This document shows, one piece after another, positions 1 through 8,898 of a DNA stretch of 40,068 bases (positions are counted from its first letter, which is position 1; each line of letters starts with the position of its first letter). The DNA is from Mediterraneibacter agrestimuris. GTDB taxonomy: Bacteria > Bacillota > Clostridia > Lachnospirales > Lachnospiraceae. The stretch lies in the NCBI RefSeq assembly GCF_943193195.1, contig NZ_CALPDG010000035.1, positions 1 to 40,068 of the forward strand, written 5' to 3'. The notes under the pieces are model-generated. The model was not told the origin of the DNA. It ran no database searches and was given only the letters and a program-made list of their open reading frames with translations. A program made the position numbers and the translations under genes.

Positions 1-1
1 T

Positions 2-43
2 AAAAAGAGTCCATACCCTAAGAATCCGACAAAGTATGGACTC
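2..43 (-). terminator. Rho-independent terminator
   Basis: A perfect 10-bp stem, GAGTCCATAC (7-16) with GTATGGACTC (34-43), is followed on the minus strand by five T at 2-6. It ends the short minus-strand unit of DUF6075-like gene, DUF3970-like gene and parA fragment. It may have belonged to a different gene before the rearrangement that cut parA. Confidence 0.8.
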
Positions 44-59
44 AGCTTTGCATAATAAC

Positions 60-116
60 TTACTTTTCATAACCGACTCCGCCTTTCTGGTTTGCGATTG
101 CGATTATTTTACACAT
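60..116 (-). pseudogene. parA-type ATPase, truncated N-terminal fragment
   Basis: An 18-residue reading frame begins MCKIIAIANQKGGVG, the start of a ParA/Soj-type chromosome or plasmid partition ATPase. It breaks inside the Walker A motif: the family continues KGGVGKTT, but here GGVG is followed by Tyr-Glu-Lys and a stop. A good ribosome binding site (AAAGGAGA, about 6 nt before ATG) is kept, so this is the true 5' end of a formerly full gene of about 250-280 codons. The terminator follows at once, which places a deletion junction near position 72. It shows that an ICE- or plasmid-like element once lay beside lysS. Confidence 0.7.
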
Positions 117-137
117 GATAATTCTCCTTTGCTTCTA

Positions 138-314
138 CTAATTTTCTTTTACGTTGCTTTTCCTGACTTCCACATAAGCCCTGTAATACTTCTTTGTCCC
201 TTTGTTTGGGAACATATCAGAAAACTCCGTTACTTCGATTTTCGGGTTTCTCTGTAAAATCTTCCCGAACCACTTAATATCGTTCTTCGTTCCCATAAGC
301 CTGACTTTTAACAT
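138..314 (-). CDS. small DUF3970-like protein, 58 aa
   Basis: The 58-residue product begins MLKVRLMGTKNDIKWF and contains KGTKKYYRAYVEV near its end. This fits the short DUF3970-type proteins I associate with mobile elements of Firmicutes; the assignment is from memory of the pattern. Function is unknown. Its ATG overlaps the stop of the upstream gene (TGATG), so the two are probably translationally coupled. The truncated parA starts 21 bases downstream, so the three form one short operon. Confidence 0.6.
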   Translation of the reverse strand: MLKVRLMGTKNDIKWFGKILQRNPKIEVTEFSDMFPNKGTKKYYRAYVEVRKSNVKEN

Positions 315-775
315 CAATCCCGTCCTCCAAGCATGGCGTACAGATCGTGGTTATACGCTGCATATTCCGGATAACGAATCTGTACCGCCTGCCAAAAATA
401 AGGCGCATAGGCACAGCAGAACAGTTCTTCCACTGTGTACCGTCTGCACTCGTCCACCTGTTCCTCCGCATCATCATAGTCAAGGACACTCGGCGTACCA
501 TTGCAGTAAAGGTTAAACGCCATCCTGACTACTTTTAAGCTCCCGCTGGTCTGCCAGCCTTCGTGCAGGCACTCCGTTTTTACACAGCCTGTCTTAAAGT
601 TATAAATGCTGTTGATATTTCTTCTTGTGTCATCGCTGATACCAAGACAATATACAAGCGCTTTGTGGTACACGTCCTGATACCTGACCTCTTTCAATTT
701 TTCATAGTAGAATTTTTCATGTGCATCACTGATAAAAATAATCGCTTTCTCTGCTCCTAACGCTGTACTACTCAT
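314..775 (-). CDS. DUF6075-like hypothetical protein
   Basis: This soluble protein of about 153 residues has the segment FISDAHEKFYYEKLKE near its N-terminus. It resembles the DUF6075 family, common in mobile elements of gut Clostridia (recalled, moderate certainty). No enzyme motif or membrane segment is visible. I start it at the ATG at 775 because GGAGG at 782-786 is 8 nt upstream; the more upstream ATG codons at 781 and 790 lie too close to or before that site. It heads the operon that continues into the DUF3970-like gene and the parA fragment. Confidence 0.6.
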   Translation of the reverse strand: MSSTALGAEKAIIFISDAHEKFYYEKLKEVRYQDVYHKALVYCLGISDDTRRNINSIYNFKTGCVKTECLHEGWQTSGSLKVVRMAFNLYCNGTPSVLDYDDAEEQVDECRRYTVEELFCCAYAPYFWQAVQIRYPEYAAYNHDLYAMLGGRD

Positions 776-818
776 GTTCATTTCCTCCATTTCTTATTTT
801 GTTTTTTGACCATAACAA

Positions 819-859
819 AAGGACACTTCCCTAAAATTTTCTTTTAGAAAAATGTCCTT
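819..859 (-). terminator. Hairpin, probable terminator or leader structure
   Basis: Nested inverted repeats AAGGACA/TGTCCTT (819-825 with 853-859) and CTAAAA/TTTTAG (831-836 with 842-847) are followed on the minus strand by TTTTG. It could end the transcript coming from lysS or form a leader hairpin for the DUF6075-like gene. Confidence 0.5.
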
Positions 860-956
860 ATCGTACAAAATATTAACTTGAACTGACACGAGTTTAATTT
901 AAAATCATTTATTTTAACCCGTTAAGAGAGTTTATTTTGTCGTACTCTTGTCGTAC
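858..956. repeat. Short direct repeats of TTGTCGTAC type
   Basis: The 9-mer TTGTCGTAC occurs at 937-945 and 948-956, exactly 11 bp apart, and a variant TTATCGTAC lies at 858-866. They sit between lysS and the mobile-element fossil. Helically phased short repeats like these resemble arm-type sites bound by tyrosine recombinases, which would fit an old attachment region. No integrase gene is present to confirm this. Confidence 0.3.
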
Positions 957-988
957 CATACTGTCTTTAAGTCCGCAAACCCTTGATT

Positions 989-2491
989 TTACTGGTCTTT
1001 TCCGCCAAGCGTTTTCATTGTCGGGAAAAGCAGCACATCTCGTATGGCCTCTGCTCCTGTGAGCAGCATACACATTCTGTCGATACCGTATCCGATACCG
1101 CCTGTCGGCGGCATACCAATCTCCAGTGCGTTCATAAAGTCTTCGTCTGTTGTGTTCGCCTCTTCATCTCCCTGTGCCAGCAATTCTTCCTGTGCACGGA
1201 AACGCTCTCTCTGGTCAATTGGATCGTTCAGCTCAGAGTATGCATTTGCCATCTCCCAGCCATTCATAAAGAACTCAAAACGTTCTACATATTCCGGATT
1301 CTCCGGTTTCTTCTTCGTCAGTGGAGATATCTCTATCGGATGATCCATTACAAATGTAGGCTGAATCAGATGTTCTTCCGCGAATTCCTCAAAGAACAGT
1401 GCAAGGATGTCTCCCTTTTTATGACGATCCTCATACTCTACATGATGCTCTTCCGCCAGTTCTCTTGCCTGTTCCAGTGTAGTAACTTCATTCCAGTCAA
1501 CACCTGCATACTTCTTTACAGCATCTATCATTGTAATACGCTCGAACGGCTTGCCAAGATCCATCTCAACACCTTTATACATAATATGTGTTGTTCCCAG
1601 CACTTCCTGTGCCACATAACGGTACATGTTCTCTGTCAAATCCATCATACCATGATAGTCTGTATATGCCTGATACAGCTCCATCAAAGTGAATTCCGGA
1701 TTATGTCTGGTATCCAGTCCCTCATTACGGAACACACGTCCAATCTCGTATACACGTTCCATTCCGCCTACGATCAGTCTCTTCAGATATAACTCCAGAG
1801 AGATTCTCAGCTTTAAGTCTTCATTCAGAGCATTGAAATGTGTCTCAAATGGTCTCGCTGCAGCGCCGCCGGCATTTGCAACCAGCATCGGAGTCTCTAC
1901 TTCCATGAAGCCTTGTCCGTCAAGGAATTTGCGGATTGAACTCAAAATCTTAGAACGCTTGATAAATGTATCTTTTACATCCGGGTTCATAATCAGATCC
2001 ACATATCTCTGGCGATAACGCAGGTCTGTGTTGGTCAGTCCGTGGAACTTCTCCGGAAGAATCTGCAGACTCTTGGAGAGCAGCATAATCTCTTCTGCGT
2101 GTATAGACATCTCGCCTGTCTTTGTGCGGAATACTTCACCTTTGATTCCAATTACATCTCCTACATCAAATTTCTTAAAATCCTTATATGCTTCTTCACC
2201 TACGCTGTCCCTTGCTACATAGGACTGAATATTTCCCTGTAAATCCTGTACGTTGCAGAAAGATGCTTTTCCCATCACACGCTTGGACATCATACGGCCC
2301 GCAATGGATACCTGTTTTCCCTCCAGCTCTTCAAAATGATCTTTGATTTCCTGACTGTGATGTGTCTGTTCGTACTTTGTGATTACGAACGGATCCTTGC
2401 CGCCTTCCTGCAATTCTGCCAGCTTCTCGCGGCGTACCTTTCTAAGCTGATTCAAATCCGGTTCCTGTGTGTTCTTCTGCTGTTCACCCAT
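989..2491 (-). CDS. lysS: Lysyl-tRNA synthetase, class II
   Basis: It charges tRNA-Lys with lysine in the cytoplasm. The 500-residue length is normal for bacterial LysS. An N-terminal OB-fold anticodon-binding domain (about residues 60-150) is followed by the class II catalytic core, with motif 2 visible as [15 protein letters not shown] and motif 3 as [11 protein letters not shown] near the C-terminus. The ATG at 2491 is preceded by AAGGAGA about 10 nt upstream. It lies 135 bp downstream of greA and is probably co-transcribed from the greA promoter. Confidence 0.97.
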   Translation of the reverse strand: MGEQQKNTQEPDLNQLRKVRREKLAELQEGGKDPFVITKYEQTHHSQEIKDHFEELEGKQVSIAGRMMSKRVMGKASFCNVQDLQGNIQSYVARDSVGEEAYKDFKKFDVGDVIGIKGEVFRTKTGEMSIHAEEIMLLSKSLQILPEKFHGLTNTDLRYRQRYVDLIMNPDVKDTFIKRSKILSSIRKFLDGQGFMEVETPMLVANAGGAAARPFETHFNALNEDLKLRISLELYLKRLIVGGMERVYEIGRVFRNEGLDTRHNPEFTLMELYQAYTDYHGMMDLTENMYRYVAQEVLGTTHIMYKGVEMDLGKPFERITMIDAVKKYAGVDWNEVTTLEQARELAEEHHVEYEDRHKKGDILALFFEEFAEEHLIQPTFVMDHPIEISPLTKKKPENPEYVERFEFFMNGWEMANAYSELNDPIDQRERFRAQEELLAQGDEEANTTDEDFMNALEIGMPPTGGIGYGIDRMCMLLTGAEAIRDVLLFPTMKTLGGKDQ

Positions 2492-2563
2492 CGGTTTTTG
2501 TTCTCCTTCCTATGAACATGTTCTGCGCTTTTTTGTATCTGTTTAATATCCCTATATCGTGAC

Positions 2564-2592
2564 ACAGACCCCTTAATAATTAAGGGGTCTGT
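2564..2592 (-). terminator. 13-bp perfect hairpin between greA and lysS
   Basis: The stem at 2564-2576 pairs perfectly with 2580-2592 around a 3-nt loop. There is no good T-run on the minus strand, so it may be an inefficient terminator or an RNA-stabilising structure that sets the ratio of greA to lysS message. Confidence 0.5.
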
Positions 2593-2626
2593 TATCTTAC
2601 ATATCTGTCAAATCCAAAGCTGTTGT

Positions 2627-3112
2627 CTATAAAGAACGGCTGATATCCAGTACTTTGTACTGAATCGTGCCCGCCTGTGTCTCTACATCTACGATGTCCC
2701 CTACTTTCCGACCCATCAGAGCCTGTCCTACCGGTGACTCGTTGGAAATCTTGCCTTCCAGACTATTCGCTTCTGTAGAACCCACGATCTTGAATTCCAT
2801 CTCTTCGTCAAATGTTACATCAAATACTTTGATTGTACATCCGACGTTGATTTTGTCAAGGTCTACTTCATCCTCCACAACAACCTCTGCATTCTTCAGA
2901 ATCCCTTCCAGCTCTTCAATCCTTGCTTCAATATCACGCTGCTCGTCCTTGGCAGCATCATATTCAGCATTCTCGGACAAATCCCCCTGCTCTCTGGCTT
3001 CTTTAATCTTGCCGGCTACTTCCTTGCGCTTGACTACTTTCAAATTCTCGAGTTCGTCCTCTAATGCTTTCAATCCTGCATAAGTAAGCAGTCTCTTCTT
3101 TGTCTCTGCCAT
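2627..3112 (-). CDS. greA: Transcription elongation factor GreA
   Basis: It rescues backtracked RNA polymerase by stimulating transcript cleavage. The 161 residues have the standard layout: an N-terminal antiparallel coiled coil (about 1-77) with the acidic tip segment GDLSENAEYD, then a C-terminal FKBP-like domain with SPVGQALMGRKVGD. I chose the ATG at 3112 (MAETKKRLLTYAG) because AAGGGAGG lies 10 nt upstream and GreA proteins start here; the open frame extends 20 codons further upstream without family similarity. Confidence 0.97.
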   Translation of the reverse strand: MAETKKRLLTYAGLKALEDELENLKVVKRKEVAGKIKEAREQGDLSENAEYDAAKDEQRDIEARIEELEGILKNAEVVVEDEVDLDKINVGCTIKVFDVTFDEEMEFKIVGSTEANSLEGKISNESPVGQALMGRKVGDIVDVETQAGTIQYKVLDISRSL

Positions 3113-3144
3113 GATTATATTTCCTCCCTTGTGATGTAATATCT

Positions 3145-3159
3145 CCCCTGACTCCGGGG
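3145..3159 (-). other. Small leader hairpin in the greA 5' UTR
   Basis: CCCC (3145-3148) pairs with GGGG (3156-3159) around a 7-nt loop inside the roughly 90-nt leader between the greA promoter and its ribosome binding site. No known riboswitch or ribosomal-protein leader was recognised. Confidence 0.3.
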
Positions 3160-3211
3160 TGCACAATGGCATCTAAATCTTCTCGTCTCAATTATATTTC
3201 ACAATTTCAAT

Positions 3212-3240
3212 ATTATACCTAATCCTTATAATACTGTCAA
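3212..3240 (-). promoter_or_regulatory. Perfect sigma-A promoter for greA-lysS inside the 3' end of dusB
   Basis: On the minus strand TTGACA (3235-3240), a 17-bp spacer and TATAAT (3212-3217) match the consensus at every position. The -35 box is the Leu-Thr codons three residues before the dusB stop. It gives greA-lysS strong transcription independent of the upstream operon. Confidence 0.9.
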
Positions 3241-4185
3241 GATTTTTTCCAGTTCTTCGTAGCTTTCTACGGCATTTATCTGTTCCCGCAAACGTGCTGA
3301 ACTATGCATCCCTTTTGTGTACCACGCAACATGTTTCCGCATCTCCCGGATGCCGCAAAATTCACCCTTATATTCTATCTGTAAACGGGCATGCCGGAGC
3401 ATTGTCCGGCGTACCTCGTCCACTGTCGGACGGGGCTGGATCATCCCTGTTTCCTCATATGCCGCCAGTTCCGAAAAAATCCACGGATTCCCCTGTGCGC
3501 CTCTGGCAATCATCACACCATCGCACCCGGTCTGCGTACGCATAGCAATTGCCGTTTCCCCGGAAGTTACATCACCATTTCCAATAACTGGAATGGACAC
3601 CGTTTCCTTCACCTGACGGATGATCTTCCAGTCTGCCCTTCCAGAATAATACTGTTCTCTTGTCCTTCCATGGACTGCAACTGCCGCTGCCCCGGCTTCC
3701 TCAATAATTTTCGCAATCTCCACCGCATTGATATGTTCATCGTCAAATCCTTTGCGGATTTTAACGGTGACTGGCTTCTTGATCGCCTTCACTACCGAAC
3801 GGACCAGTTCATACACCAGCTTTGGCTCTTTCATAAGTGCAGAGCCTTCTCCATTTCGTACCACCTTCGGCACCGGACATCCCATATTAATATCCAAAAA
3901 TGTGAAAGGACGTTCTTCGATCCGTTTCGCCATCTCACTCATGATCTTCGGATCAGAACCAAATAACTGTAAAGATACAGGCGTTTCATCAGGATGAATC
4001 TGCAGCAGACTTTCCGTATTTTTGTTGTTGTACAGAATCCCTTTTGCGCTGACCATTTCCATACAGATCAATCCCGCTCCCTGTTCCTTACACAGCAAAC
4101 GGAATGGCAGGTCTGTTACGCCTGCCATTGGTCCCAATATATATGAATTATCAAGTATTACATTTCCTATCTTTAACTGCTTCAT
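3226..4185 (-). CDS. dusB: tRNA-dihydrouridine synthase B
   Basis: This FMN- and NADPH-dependent enzyme reduces uridines in the tRNA D-arm. The 319 residues form a TIM barrel with the opening GPMAGVTDLPFR and the catalytic cysteine C103 in DINMGCPVPKV. HGRTREQYYSGRADW and IPVIGNGDV, for phosphate/FMN contacts, follow, then the C-terminal helical RNA-binding domain. ATG at 4185 has AGGATG upstream. It lies 27 bp after coaX and is probably in the argF-birA-coaX transcript. Confidence 0.95.
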   Translation of the reverse strand: MKQLKIGNVILDNSYILGPMAGVTDLPFRLLCKEQGAGLICMEMVSAKGILYNNKNTESLLQIHPDETPVSLQLFGSDPKIMSEMAKRIEERPFTFLDINMGCPVPKVVRNGEGSALMKEPKLVYELVRSVVKAIKKPVTVKIRKGFDDEHINAVEIAKIIEEAGAAAVAVHGRTREQYYSGRADWKIIRQVKETVSIPVIGNGDVTSGETAIAMRTQTGCDGVMIARGAQGNPWIFSELAAYEETGMIQPRPTVDEVRRTMLRHARLQIEYKGEFCGIREMRKHVAWYTKGMHSSARLREQINAVESYEELEKILTVL

Positions 4186-4212
4186 CTTTTACATCCTGGT
4201 TTATCGTTTTGT

Positions 4213-4983
4213 CTATTTCTTATTCTTATTGTAAATCAGCCTAAGACCGCTTAACGTCAGTTCTGGATCATACACATCAATACTGTCTGTTTCTTCAGAA
4301 ATGATTCTTCCCAGACCGCCCGTTGCCACAACCTTTACATTATCGTAGCCGGACTCTTCTTTAATTTTCCTGATGATGTATTCCGTCTGTCCGATCGCCC
4401 CGTACACAAGCCCCGCCTGCATACTGGAAATAGTTTCCTTCGCCAGTATAGAATCTGGCTTTCGGATTTCAATCGCCGGGAGCATTGCTGCTCCGCCCCA
4501 GAGAGAGCGCGCCGCAGTCTCAATTCCCGGCGCCGTAATTCCCGCTTCAAAAGTCCCCTTCGCTCCAATCAGATCATAAGTTGTCGCCGTTCCAAAATCT
4601 ACCACGATAACTGGTCCGCCGTACATCTCATACCCGGCTACTGCATCTACGATTCTGTCCGGTCCGATTTCCTTCGGGTTCTCTGTTACGATACGGATGC
4701 CCGTCTTAATACCCGCAGATACGATAACTGGACGCACATCCAGATATTTGATAATTCCGCTAGTCAGGGAATGCATAATATCCGGCACAACAGATGCCAC
4801 GATAACTGCGTTAATCTTCCCCGAACTGATATTCCTGTGTTCCAGTATGCCGCAAATAGTAAATCCATATTCATCAGATGTTCTGGAACGCTTTGTTGTC
4901 ATGCGAAATGTTCCGAGCAGTTTTTCTTTATCAAAAACACCCAGCGTAATATTGGTATTTCCTACATCAATTGTCAGCAGCAT
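4213..4983 (-). CDS. coaX: Type III pantothenate kinase
   Basis: It phosphorylates pantothenate, the first step of coenzyme A synthesis. The 256-residue ASKHA-fold protein has the N-terminal phosphate loop IDVGNTN (5-11), the pantothenate-binding GPDR (107-110) and VDFGTATT (128-135), and a C-terminal TGGLG segment. AAGGAGG is 9 nt before the ATG. It is 18 bp downstream of the DUF6145-like gene and 27 bp upstream of dusB. Confidence 0.96.
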   Translation of the reverse strand: MLLTIDVGNTNITLGVFDKEKLLGTFRMTTKRSRTSDEYGFTICGILEHRNISSGKINAVIVASVVPDIMHSLTSGIIKYLDVRPVIVSAGIKTGIRIVTENPKEIGPDRIVDAVAGYEMYGGPVIVVDFGTATTYDLIGAKGTFEAGITAPGIETAARSLWGGAAMLPAIEIRKPDSILAKETISSMQAGLVYGAIGQTEYIIRKIKEESGYDNVKVVATGGLGRIISEETDSIDVYDPELTLSGLRLIYNKNKK

Positions 4984-5001
4984 TTTTGTTATGCCTCCTT
5001 T

Positions 5002-5364
5002 TCACCATTTAGCTTCCGCCGCTTTTGCTTCCAGTTCCGCATCCGGCGTCTCTCCCAGACAAAAAACACGGTAGTACAATTCCAAAGCCTCAAACAATTC
5101 ACGCTTCGTATTCTGAAGCTCCTTTATTTTCAGCACACTTCCGATTTCATCAAAGGCAAAATCCGTCTCTTCATGCTCCACTCTCAGCTCCAGATTTCCA
5201 TTCTCATTATACACTACTAAAAACACACCGCCTACGTCTTCTGTATACAGAACGCACATAATCTGCAGCTCCTGCCGGATACTTTCCGGCAATGATTCAA
5301 AGTCTGGATTCATATAAAATTTTTTCTCATATGAATTGGCGGCACATAAAACTGTTTCACTCAT
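5002..5364 (-). CDS. DUF6145-like hypothetical protein
   Basis: This acidic soluble protein of 120 residues has a patterned core, ELQIMCVLYTEDVGGVF then LYYRVFCLGE. I associate it with the DUF6145 family found beside coaX and birA in Lachnospiraceae; that name is recalled rather than searched. No catalytic motif, signal peptide or membrane segment is seen. It sits 64 bp after birA and 18 bp before coaX in the same operon, so a link to cofactor metabolism is possible but not shown. Confidence 0.65.
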   Translation of the reverse strand: MSETVLCAANSYEKKFYMNPDFESLPESIRQELQIMCVLYTEDVGGVFLVVYNENGNLELRVEHEETDFAFDEIGSVLKIKELQNTKRELFEALELYYRVFCLGETPDAELEAKAAEAKW

Positions 5365-5428
5365 ATATTTAACCTCTTAACAATCATGCCGCATAATTCC
5401 GGCAGCATTCATATTTCCCATAAATTTT

Positions 5429-6286
5429 TTAAACATATCCATACACGCCGCGTACAGACACTTCTCCGGCAAATACTGCCTCTTCCCTACCGTCATTTAA
5501 CCGTACACATAGTTCACCCATATCATTGATCCCAAGCGCAAGCGCCCGGTACGGCTCTTTTTCTCCGTGAACCACCACTTCTCTGCCATGGTTTACCAGA
5601 CGGTCATTGTAGGCCTGCTTCATCCATGACAAATTTCCTGTCTCAACAAAGCTTTCATAATCCTGTTCAAACTGCTTCATAACTTCTGCTGCAAGCCTGT
5701 TTCGCTCTATCTTCGTCCCAGCCTCTATTTGAAGAGAAGTTGCCTTATCCGCAATCTCGCCCGGAAATGCTTCTACATTGACATTGATCCCCACACCAAT
5801 GATCACATGGCAGATGTGATTCATCCCCACACTCATTTCTGTCAGTATTCCGACCAGCTTCTTACCGTTAAATACAATATCATTGGGCCACTTGATCCGT
5901 GTATCCAGTCCGGTGCAGCTATAAATCGCTTTCTGCACACTGTATGCCATCACAAGCGTCAGCATGGATGCCTTGTCCGGCACAAAATCTGGTCTTAAAA
6001 GAAGAGACATATAAATATTACATCTTTTAGGGGAATCCCATCCCCGTCCCCGTCTGCCCCGTCCTGCCGACTGTCTGTCCGCGATGACCAGCGTTCCGTT
6101 CGGCGCTCCCGTCTCTCCAAGACGCTTTGCCTGGAGATTGGTAGAATCTGTTTCTTCACATACAAAAAGATTCTGTCCCGCCCACTTTGTATTTCCGGCA
6201 AGGTAATATTCCAGATTCTCTTTTGTCACTATATCCACAACATCTGCACTATCACCAGTTTCTTTCATCCCGCCCGATCTGCTCAC
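5429..6286 (-). CDS. birA: Biotin--[acetyl-CoA-carboxylase] ligase, monofunctional
   Basis: It activates biotin with ATP and attaches it to carboxylase carrier domains. Motifs are TDSTN (46-50), the biotinyl-AMP loop GRGRRGRGW (75-83) and IKWPNDI with GKKLVGIL (131-148), followed by the small C-terminal domain. The N-terminal winged helix of bifunctional BirA is absent: only about 30 residues precede the catalytic domain, so it should not repress biotin genes. The start is GTG at 6286, with GGAGAA 8 nt upstream, and it overlaps the argF stop (GTGA). An ATG at 6268 lacks a good ribosome binding site. Confidence 0.93.
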   Translation of the reverse strand: MSRSGGMKETGDSADVVDIVTKENLEYYLAGNTKWAGQNLFVCEETDSTNLQAKRLGETGAPNGTLVIADRQSAGRGRRGRGWDSPKRCNIYMSLLLRPDFVPDKASMLTLVMAYSVQKAIYSCTGLDTRIKWPNDIVFNGKKLVGILTEMSVGMNHICHVIIGVGINVNVEAFPGEIADKATSLQIEAGTKIERNRLAAEVMKQFEQDYESFVETGNLSWMKQAYNDRLVNHGREVVVHGEKEPYRALALGINDMGELCVRLNDGREEAVFAGEVSVRGVYGYV

Positions 6287-7281
6287 GCTTCAAATTCTCC
6301 CAAAGTTGCCACCATCACAGCCTTGATCGTATGCATACGGTTCTCTGCCTCGTCAAACACCTTAGACTGCGCTGATTCAAATACTTCATCAGTTACTTCC
6401 ATATCCTCAATTCCAAAACGTTCGCCCATTTCCTTTCCGATCTTTGTCTTTAAATCATGAAATGCCGGCAGACAGTGCAGGAAGATCGCCTTCTCTCCCG
6501 CATTTTCCATCACTTTCTTTGTTACCTTATACGGACTCAGTTCCTTGATACGCTTCTCCCATACTTCATCCGGCTCACCCATGGATACCCATACATCAGT
6601 GCAGATTACATCAGCATCCTTAGTTCCCGCCTCTGCGTCTTCTGTCAGAGTAATTGAAGCGCCGGATTCTGCCGCATATCCTTTACATATTTCCACCAAT
6701 TCTTCATTCGGAAAATATTCCTTCGTTGTGCAGGCTACAAAATGCATCCCCATCTTGGCACAGGCGATCATCAGTGAATTTCCCATATTGTATCTTGCGT
6801 CACCCATATAGACCAGTTTTAAGCCTTTCAAGCTTCCAAAGTTCTCACGGACCGTCAGTAAATCTGCCAGCATCTGCGTTGGATGATACTCGTTAGTCAA
6901 TCCGTTCCATACCGGAACACCCGCATACTCCGCCAGTTCCTCCACAAGAGACTGTCCGAAGCCCCGGTACTCTATTCCGTCAAACATCCGCCCCAGTACA
7001 CGTGCGGTATCTTCAATACTTTCTTTCTTGCCGATCTGAGATCCTGTCGGTCCAAGATAAGTAGAACCCATTCCCATATCATGTGCCGCCACTTCAAACG
7101 CACATCTCGTTCTTGTGCTGTCCTTTTCAAAAATCAGGGCAATGTTCTTTCCCTTGTAATAATCCACCGGCACGCCCTTTTTCTTTTTTTCCTTCAAATC
7201 AGCTGCCAGATCGAGCAGATATGTAATTTCTTCCTGTGTAAAATCTTTCAGTGTCAAAAAGCTTCTTCCTTTTAAATTCAT
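6283..7281 (-). CDS. argF: Ornithine carbamoyltransferase
   Basis: It makes citrulline from ornithine and carbamoyl phosphate; the arcB role in arginine catabolism cannot be excluded. The 332 residues carry the carbamoyl-phosphate motif STRTR (55-59), HPTQ (133-136), the ornithine loop SMGE (233-236) and the catalytic HCLP (269-272). It is the first gene of the minus-strand operon, with birA overlapping its stop. No other arginine gene is in the window. Confidence 0.96.
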   Translation of the reverse strand: MNLKGRSFLTLKDFTQEEITYLLDLAADLKEKKKKGVPVDYYKGKNIALIFEKDSTRTRCAFEVAAHDMGMGSTYLGPTGSQIGKKESIEDTARVLGRMFDGIEYRGFGQSLVEELAEYAGVPVWNGLTNEYHPTQMLADLLTVRENFGSLKGLKLVYMGDARYNMGNSLMIACAKMGMHFVACTTKEYFPNEELVEICKGYAAESGASITLTEDAEAGTKDADVICTDVWVSMGEPDEVWEKRIKELSPYKVTKKVMENAGEKAIFLHCLPAFHDLKTKIGKEMGERFGIEDMEVTDEVFESAQSKVFDEAENRMHTIKAVMVATLGEFEA

Positions 7282-7326
7282 AATATCATCCCATCCTTAA
7301 TACTGTTGTTACTGTTCATTCACTTC

Positions 7327-7355
7327 AGTATACTAAACTACTTTCTAAAATGCAA
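7327..7355 (-). promoter_or_regulatory. Promoter of the argF operon
   Basis: On the minus strand TTGCAT (7350-7355), a 17-bp spacer and TATACT (7327-7332) form a good sigma-A promoter about 45 bp upstream of argF. A TGAATGAACAGTAA stretch just downstream (7309-7322 on the minus strand) could be a weak ArgR box, but I cannot support it firmly. Confidence 0.65.
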
Positions 7356-7441
7356 CTCATGGTATAAAATATTTTTTTGTGGTATACTGATGTAATAAAA
7401 GTGGCAAATTAAAAAATTTATTAATGAAAGAAGTGATTTTT

Positions 7442-8809
7442 TTGGCTCATATACAGACGCAGGAAGAAAAGTACCGGATGATGACCGAAGACCCGGTTCC
7501 GAAACTGATCGGGCATCTCGCGGTTCCGACAATTATCAGTATGATGATTACCTCTTTTTACAACATGGCAGATACTTTTTTTGTCGGCAGGATCGGAACA
7601 AGCGCGACCGCAGCCGTAGGTGTTGCATTTCCAATCATGGCAATTATGCAGGCTCTGGGATTTTTCTGCGGACACGGCTCAGGTAATTCTATTTCCCGAA
7701 AGCTTGGCGCACAAAAAGCAGATGAAGCAAAAGAGCTTGCTGCCACAGGATTTTTCGGCGGACTGCTTTTTGGAATTCTCGTCACTGTACTGGGACTGCT
7801 TTTTCTGACTCCGCTGGCAAAAATTCTGGGCTCCACCGATACAATTCTTCCCTTTACAAAAGATTATCTCGGTATTATTCTGCTTGGAGCGCCGTTTATG
7901 ACGTCTCAGTTTGTCCTTAACAACCAGCTGCGTTTTCAGGGAAATGCCTTCTATGCAATGATTGGTGTAACAGTAGGCGCCCTTTTGAATATTGTACTGG
8001 ACCCGATTTTAATTTTTACATTTAATATGGGAATCTCCGGCGCTGCTCTGGCAACCGTATTCAGCCAGCTTGTCAGCTTTGCAATACTTTTGATCGGCAT
8101 TCGTATTTCCGGCTGTATCCCGATCCGCGTCCGTAATATCCGTTTATCAAAAGAGCGGCTTGGTGAAATCACCGGCGGCGGTCTTCCATCCCTGTTCCGC
8201 CAGGGACTTGCCAGCATTGCAACCATGACTCTTAATCTGGGCGCCAATCCATATGGAGATGCCGCCATTGCCGCCATGTCCATTGTTGGACGCATCGCTA
8301 TGTTTGCCGGCTCCGCACTGATTGGTTTTGGCCAGGGATTCCAGCCGGTCTGTGGATTTAATTACGGGGCAAAGAAATATGCCCGGGTACGGGAAGCATT
8401 TTCCTTTTGTGTCAAAGTGTCTGCTGTCCTGCTCTTTATAATTGCAGTTATAGGTTTTGCTATGTCTGACAGTCTCATCGGAATCTTCCGTGATGACCCG
8501 GAGGTAATCCGTATCGGTACACTGGCTCTCCGTTTCCAATGTCTGACCTTTACTCTAAACGGATGGATTGTCTTTAACAACATGATGATGCAGACCATTG
8601 GCAAGACATTTTATGCTTCTGTTCTGGCATCTGCAAGACAAGGCCTGTTCTTCATTCCGGCAATCCTGATACTTCCGCATTTCTGCGGAATACTGGGAAT
8701 CCAGTCCGCACAGGCAGCGGCAGATATACTTACTGTGATTATAACAACTATTTTGTACCGGATCGTTATGAAGGAAATAAAGGCTGAAGAACTCTCAGAA
8801 AGTAAATAG
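7442..8809 (+). CDS. MATE family efflux transporter
   Basis: This multidrug and toxic-compound extrusion protein, an ion-driven antiporter of the inner membrane, has about 455 residues with 12 predicted hydrophobic segments in two similar halves. It has the family opening MMTEDPVPKLIGHLAVPTII and the segment YNMADTFFVGRIGTSATAAVGV. The substrate is unknown. I prefer the TTG start at 7442 because AGAAGTGA lies 5 nt upstream; an in-frame ATG at 7424 has no ribosome binding site. It is the only plus-strand gene in the left half of the window. Confidence 0.9.
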   Translation: MAHIQTQEEKYRMMTEDPVPKLIGHLAVPTIISMMITSFYNMADTFFVGRIGTSATAAVGVAFPIMAIMQALGFFCGHGSGNSISRKLGAQKADEAKELAATGFFGGLLFGILVTVLGLLFLTPLAKILGSTDTILPFTKDYLGIILLGAPFMTSQFVLNNQLRFQGNAFYAMIGVTVGALLNIVLDPILIFTFNMGISGAALATVFSQLVSFAILLIGIRISGCIPIRVRNIRLSKERLGEITGGGLPSLFRQGLASIATMTLNLGANPYGDAAIAAMSIVGRIAMFAGSALIGFGQGFQPVCGFNYGAKKYARVREAFSFCVKVSAVLLFIIAVIGFAMSDSLIGIFRDDPEVIRIGTLALRFQCLTFTLNGWIVFNNMMMQTIGKTFYASVLASARQGLFFIPAILILPHFCGILGIQSAQAAADILTVIITTILYRIVMKEIKAEELSESK

Positions 8810-8822
8810 CCAGGCATAATAT

Positions 8823-8873
8823 AAGCAGCCGGCATCTCCGCAGATTATTTTCACGGAAGCGCTGGCTGCTTTT
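8823..8873. terminator. Bidirectional terminator between MATE gene and M18 aminopeptidase gene
   Basis: AAGCAGCC (8823-8830) pairs with GGCTGCTT (8864-8871), with inner imperfect pairing, followed by a T-rich stretch on the plus strand. It lies between the two convergent stop codons. Confidence 0.75.
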
Positions 8874-8898
8874 CATAAAATTTGTATCTTCATTCCTG

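Noticed and set aside
1-84. Minus-strand reading frame starting MKSKLLCKAESIL and running off the left edge
   Set aside because: It runs through the terminator stem and T-run, has no good ribosome binding site and resembles no known small peptide.
983-1792. Long plus-strand open frame opposite lysS
   Set aside because: It is an antisense shadow of lysS, Cys- and His-rich in composition and with no domain similarity.
2492-2626. Possible riboswitch or T-box before lysS
   Set aside because: The gap contains only a simple hairpin; no T-box sequence, specifier loop or lysine riboswitch core was seen.
7308-7318. GTTACTGTTCA, an 11-base match to the MITE terminal repeat, in the argF leader
   Set aside because: No second terminal repeat, internal stem or target duplication lies nearby, so a chance match or ArgR-related sequence is as likely.
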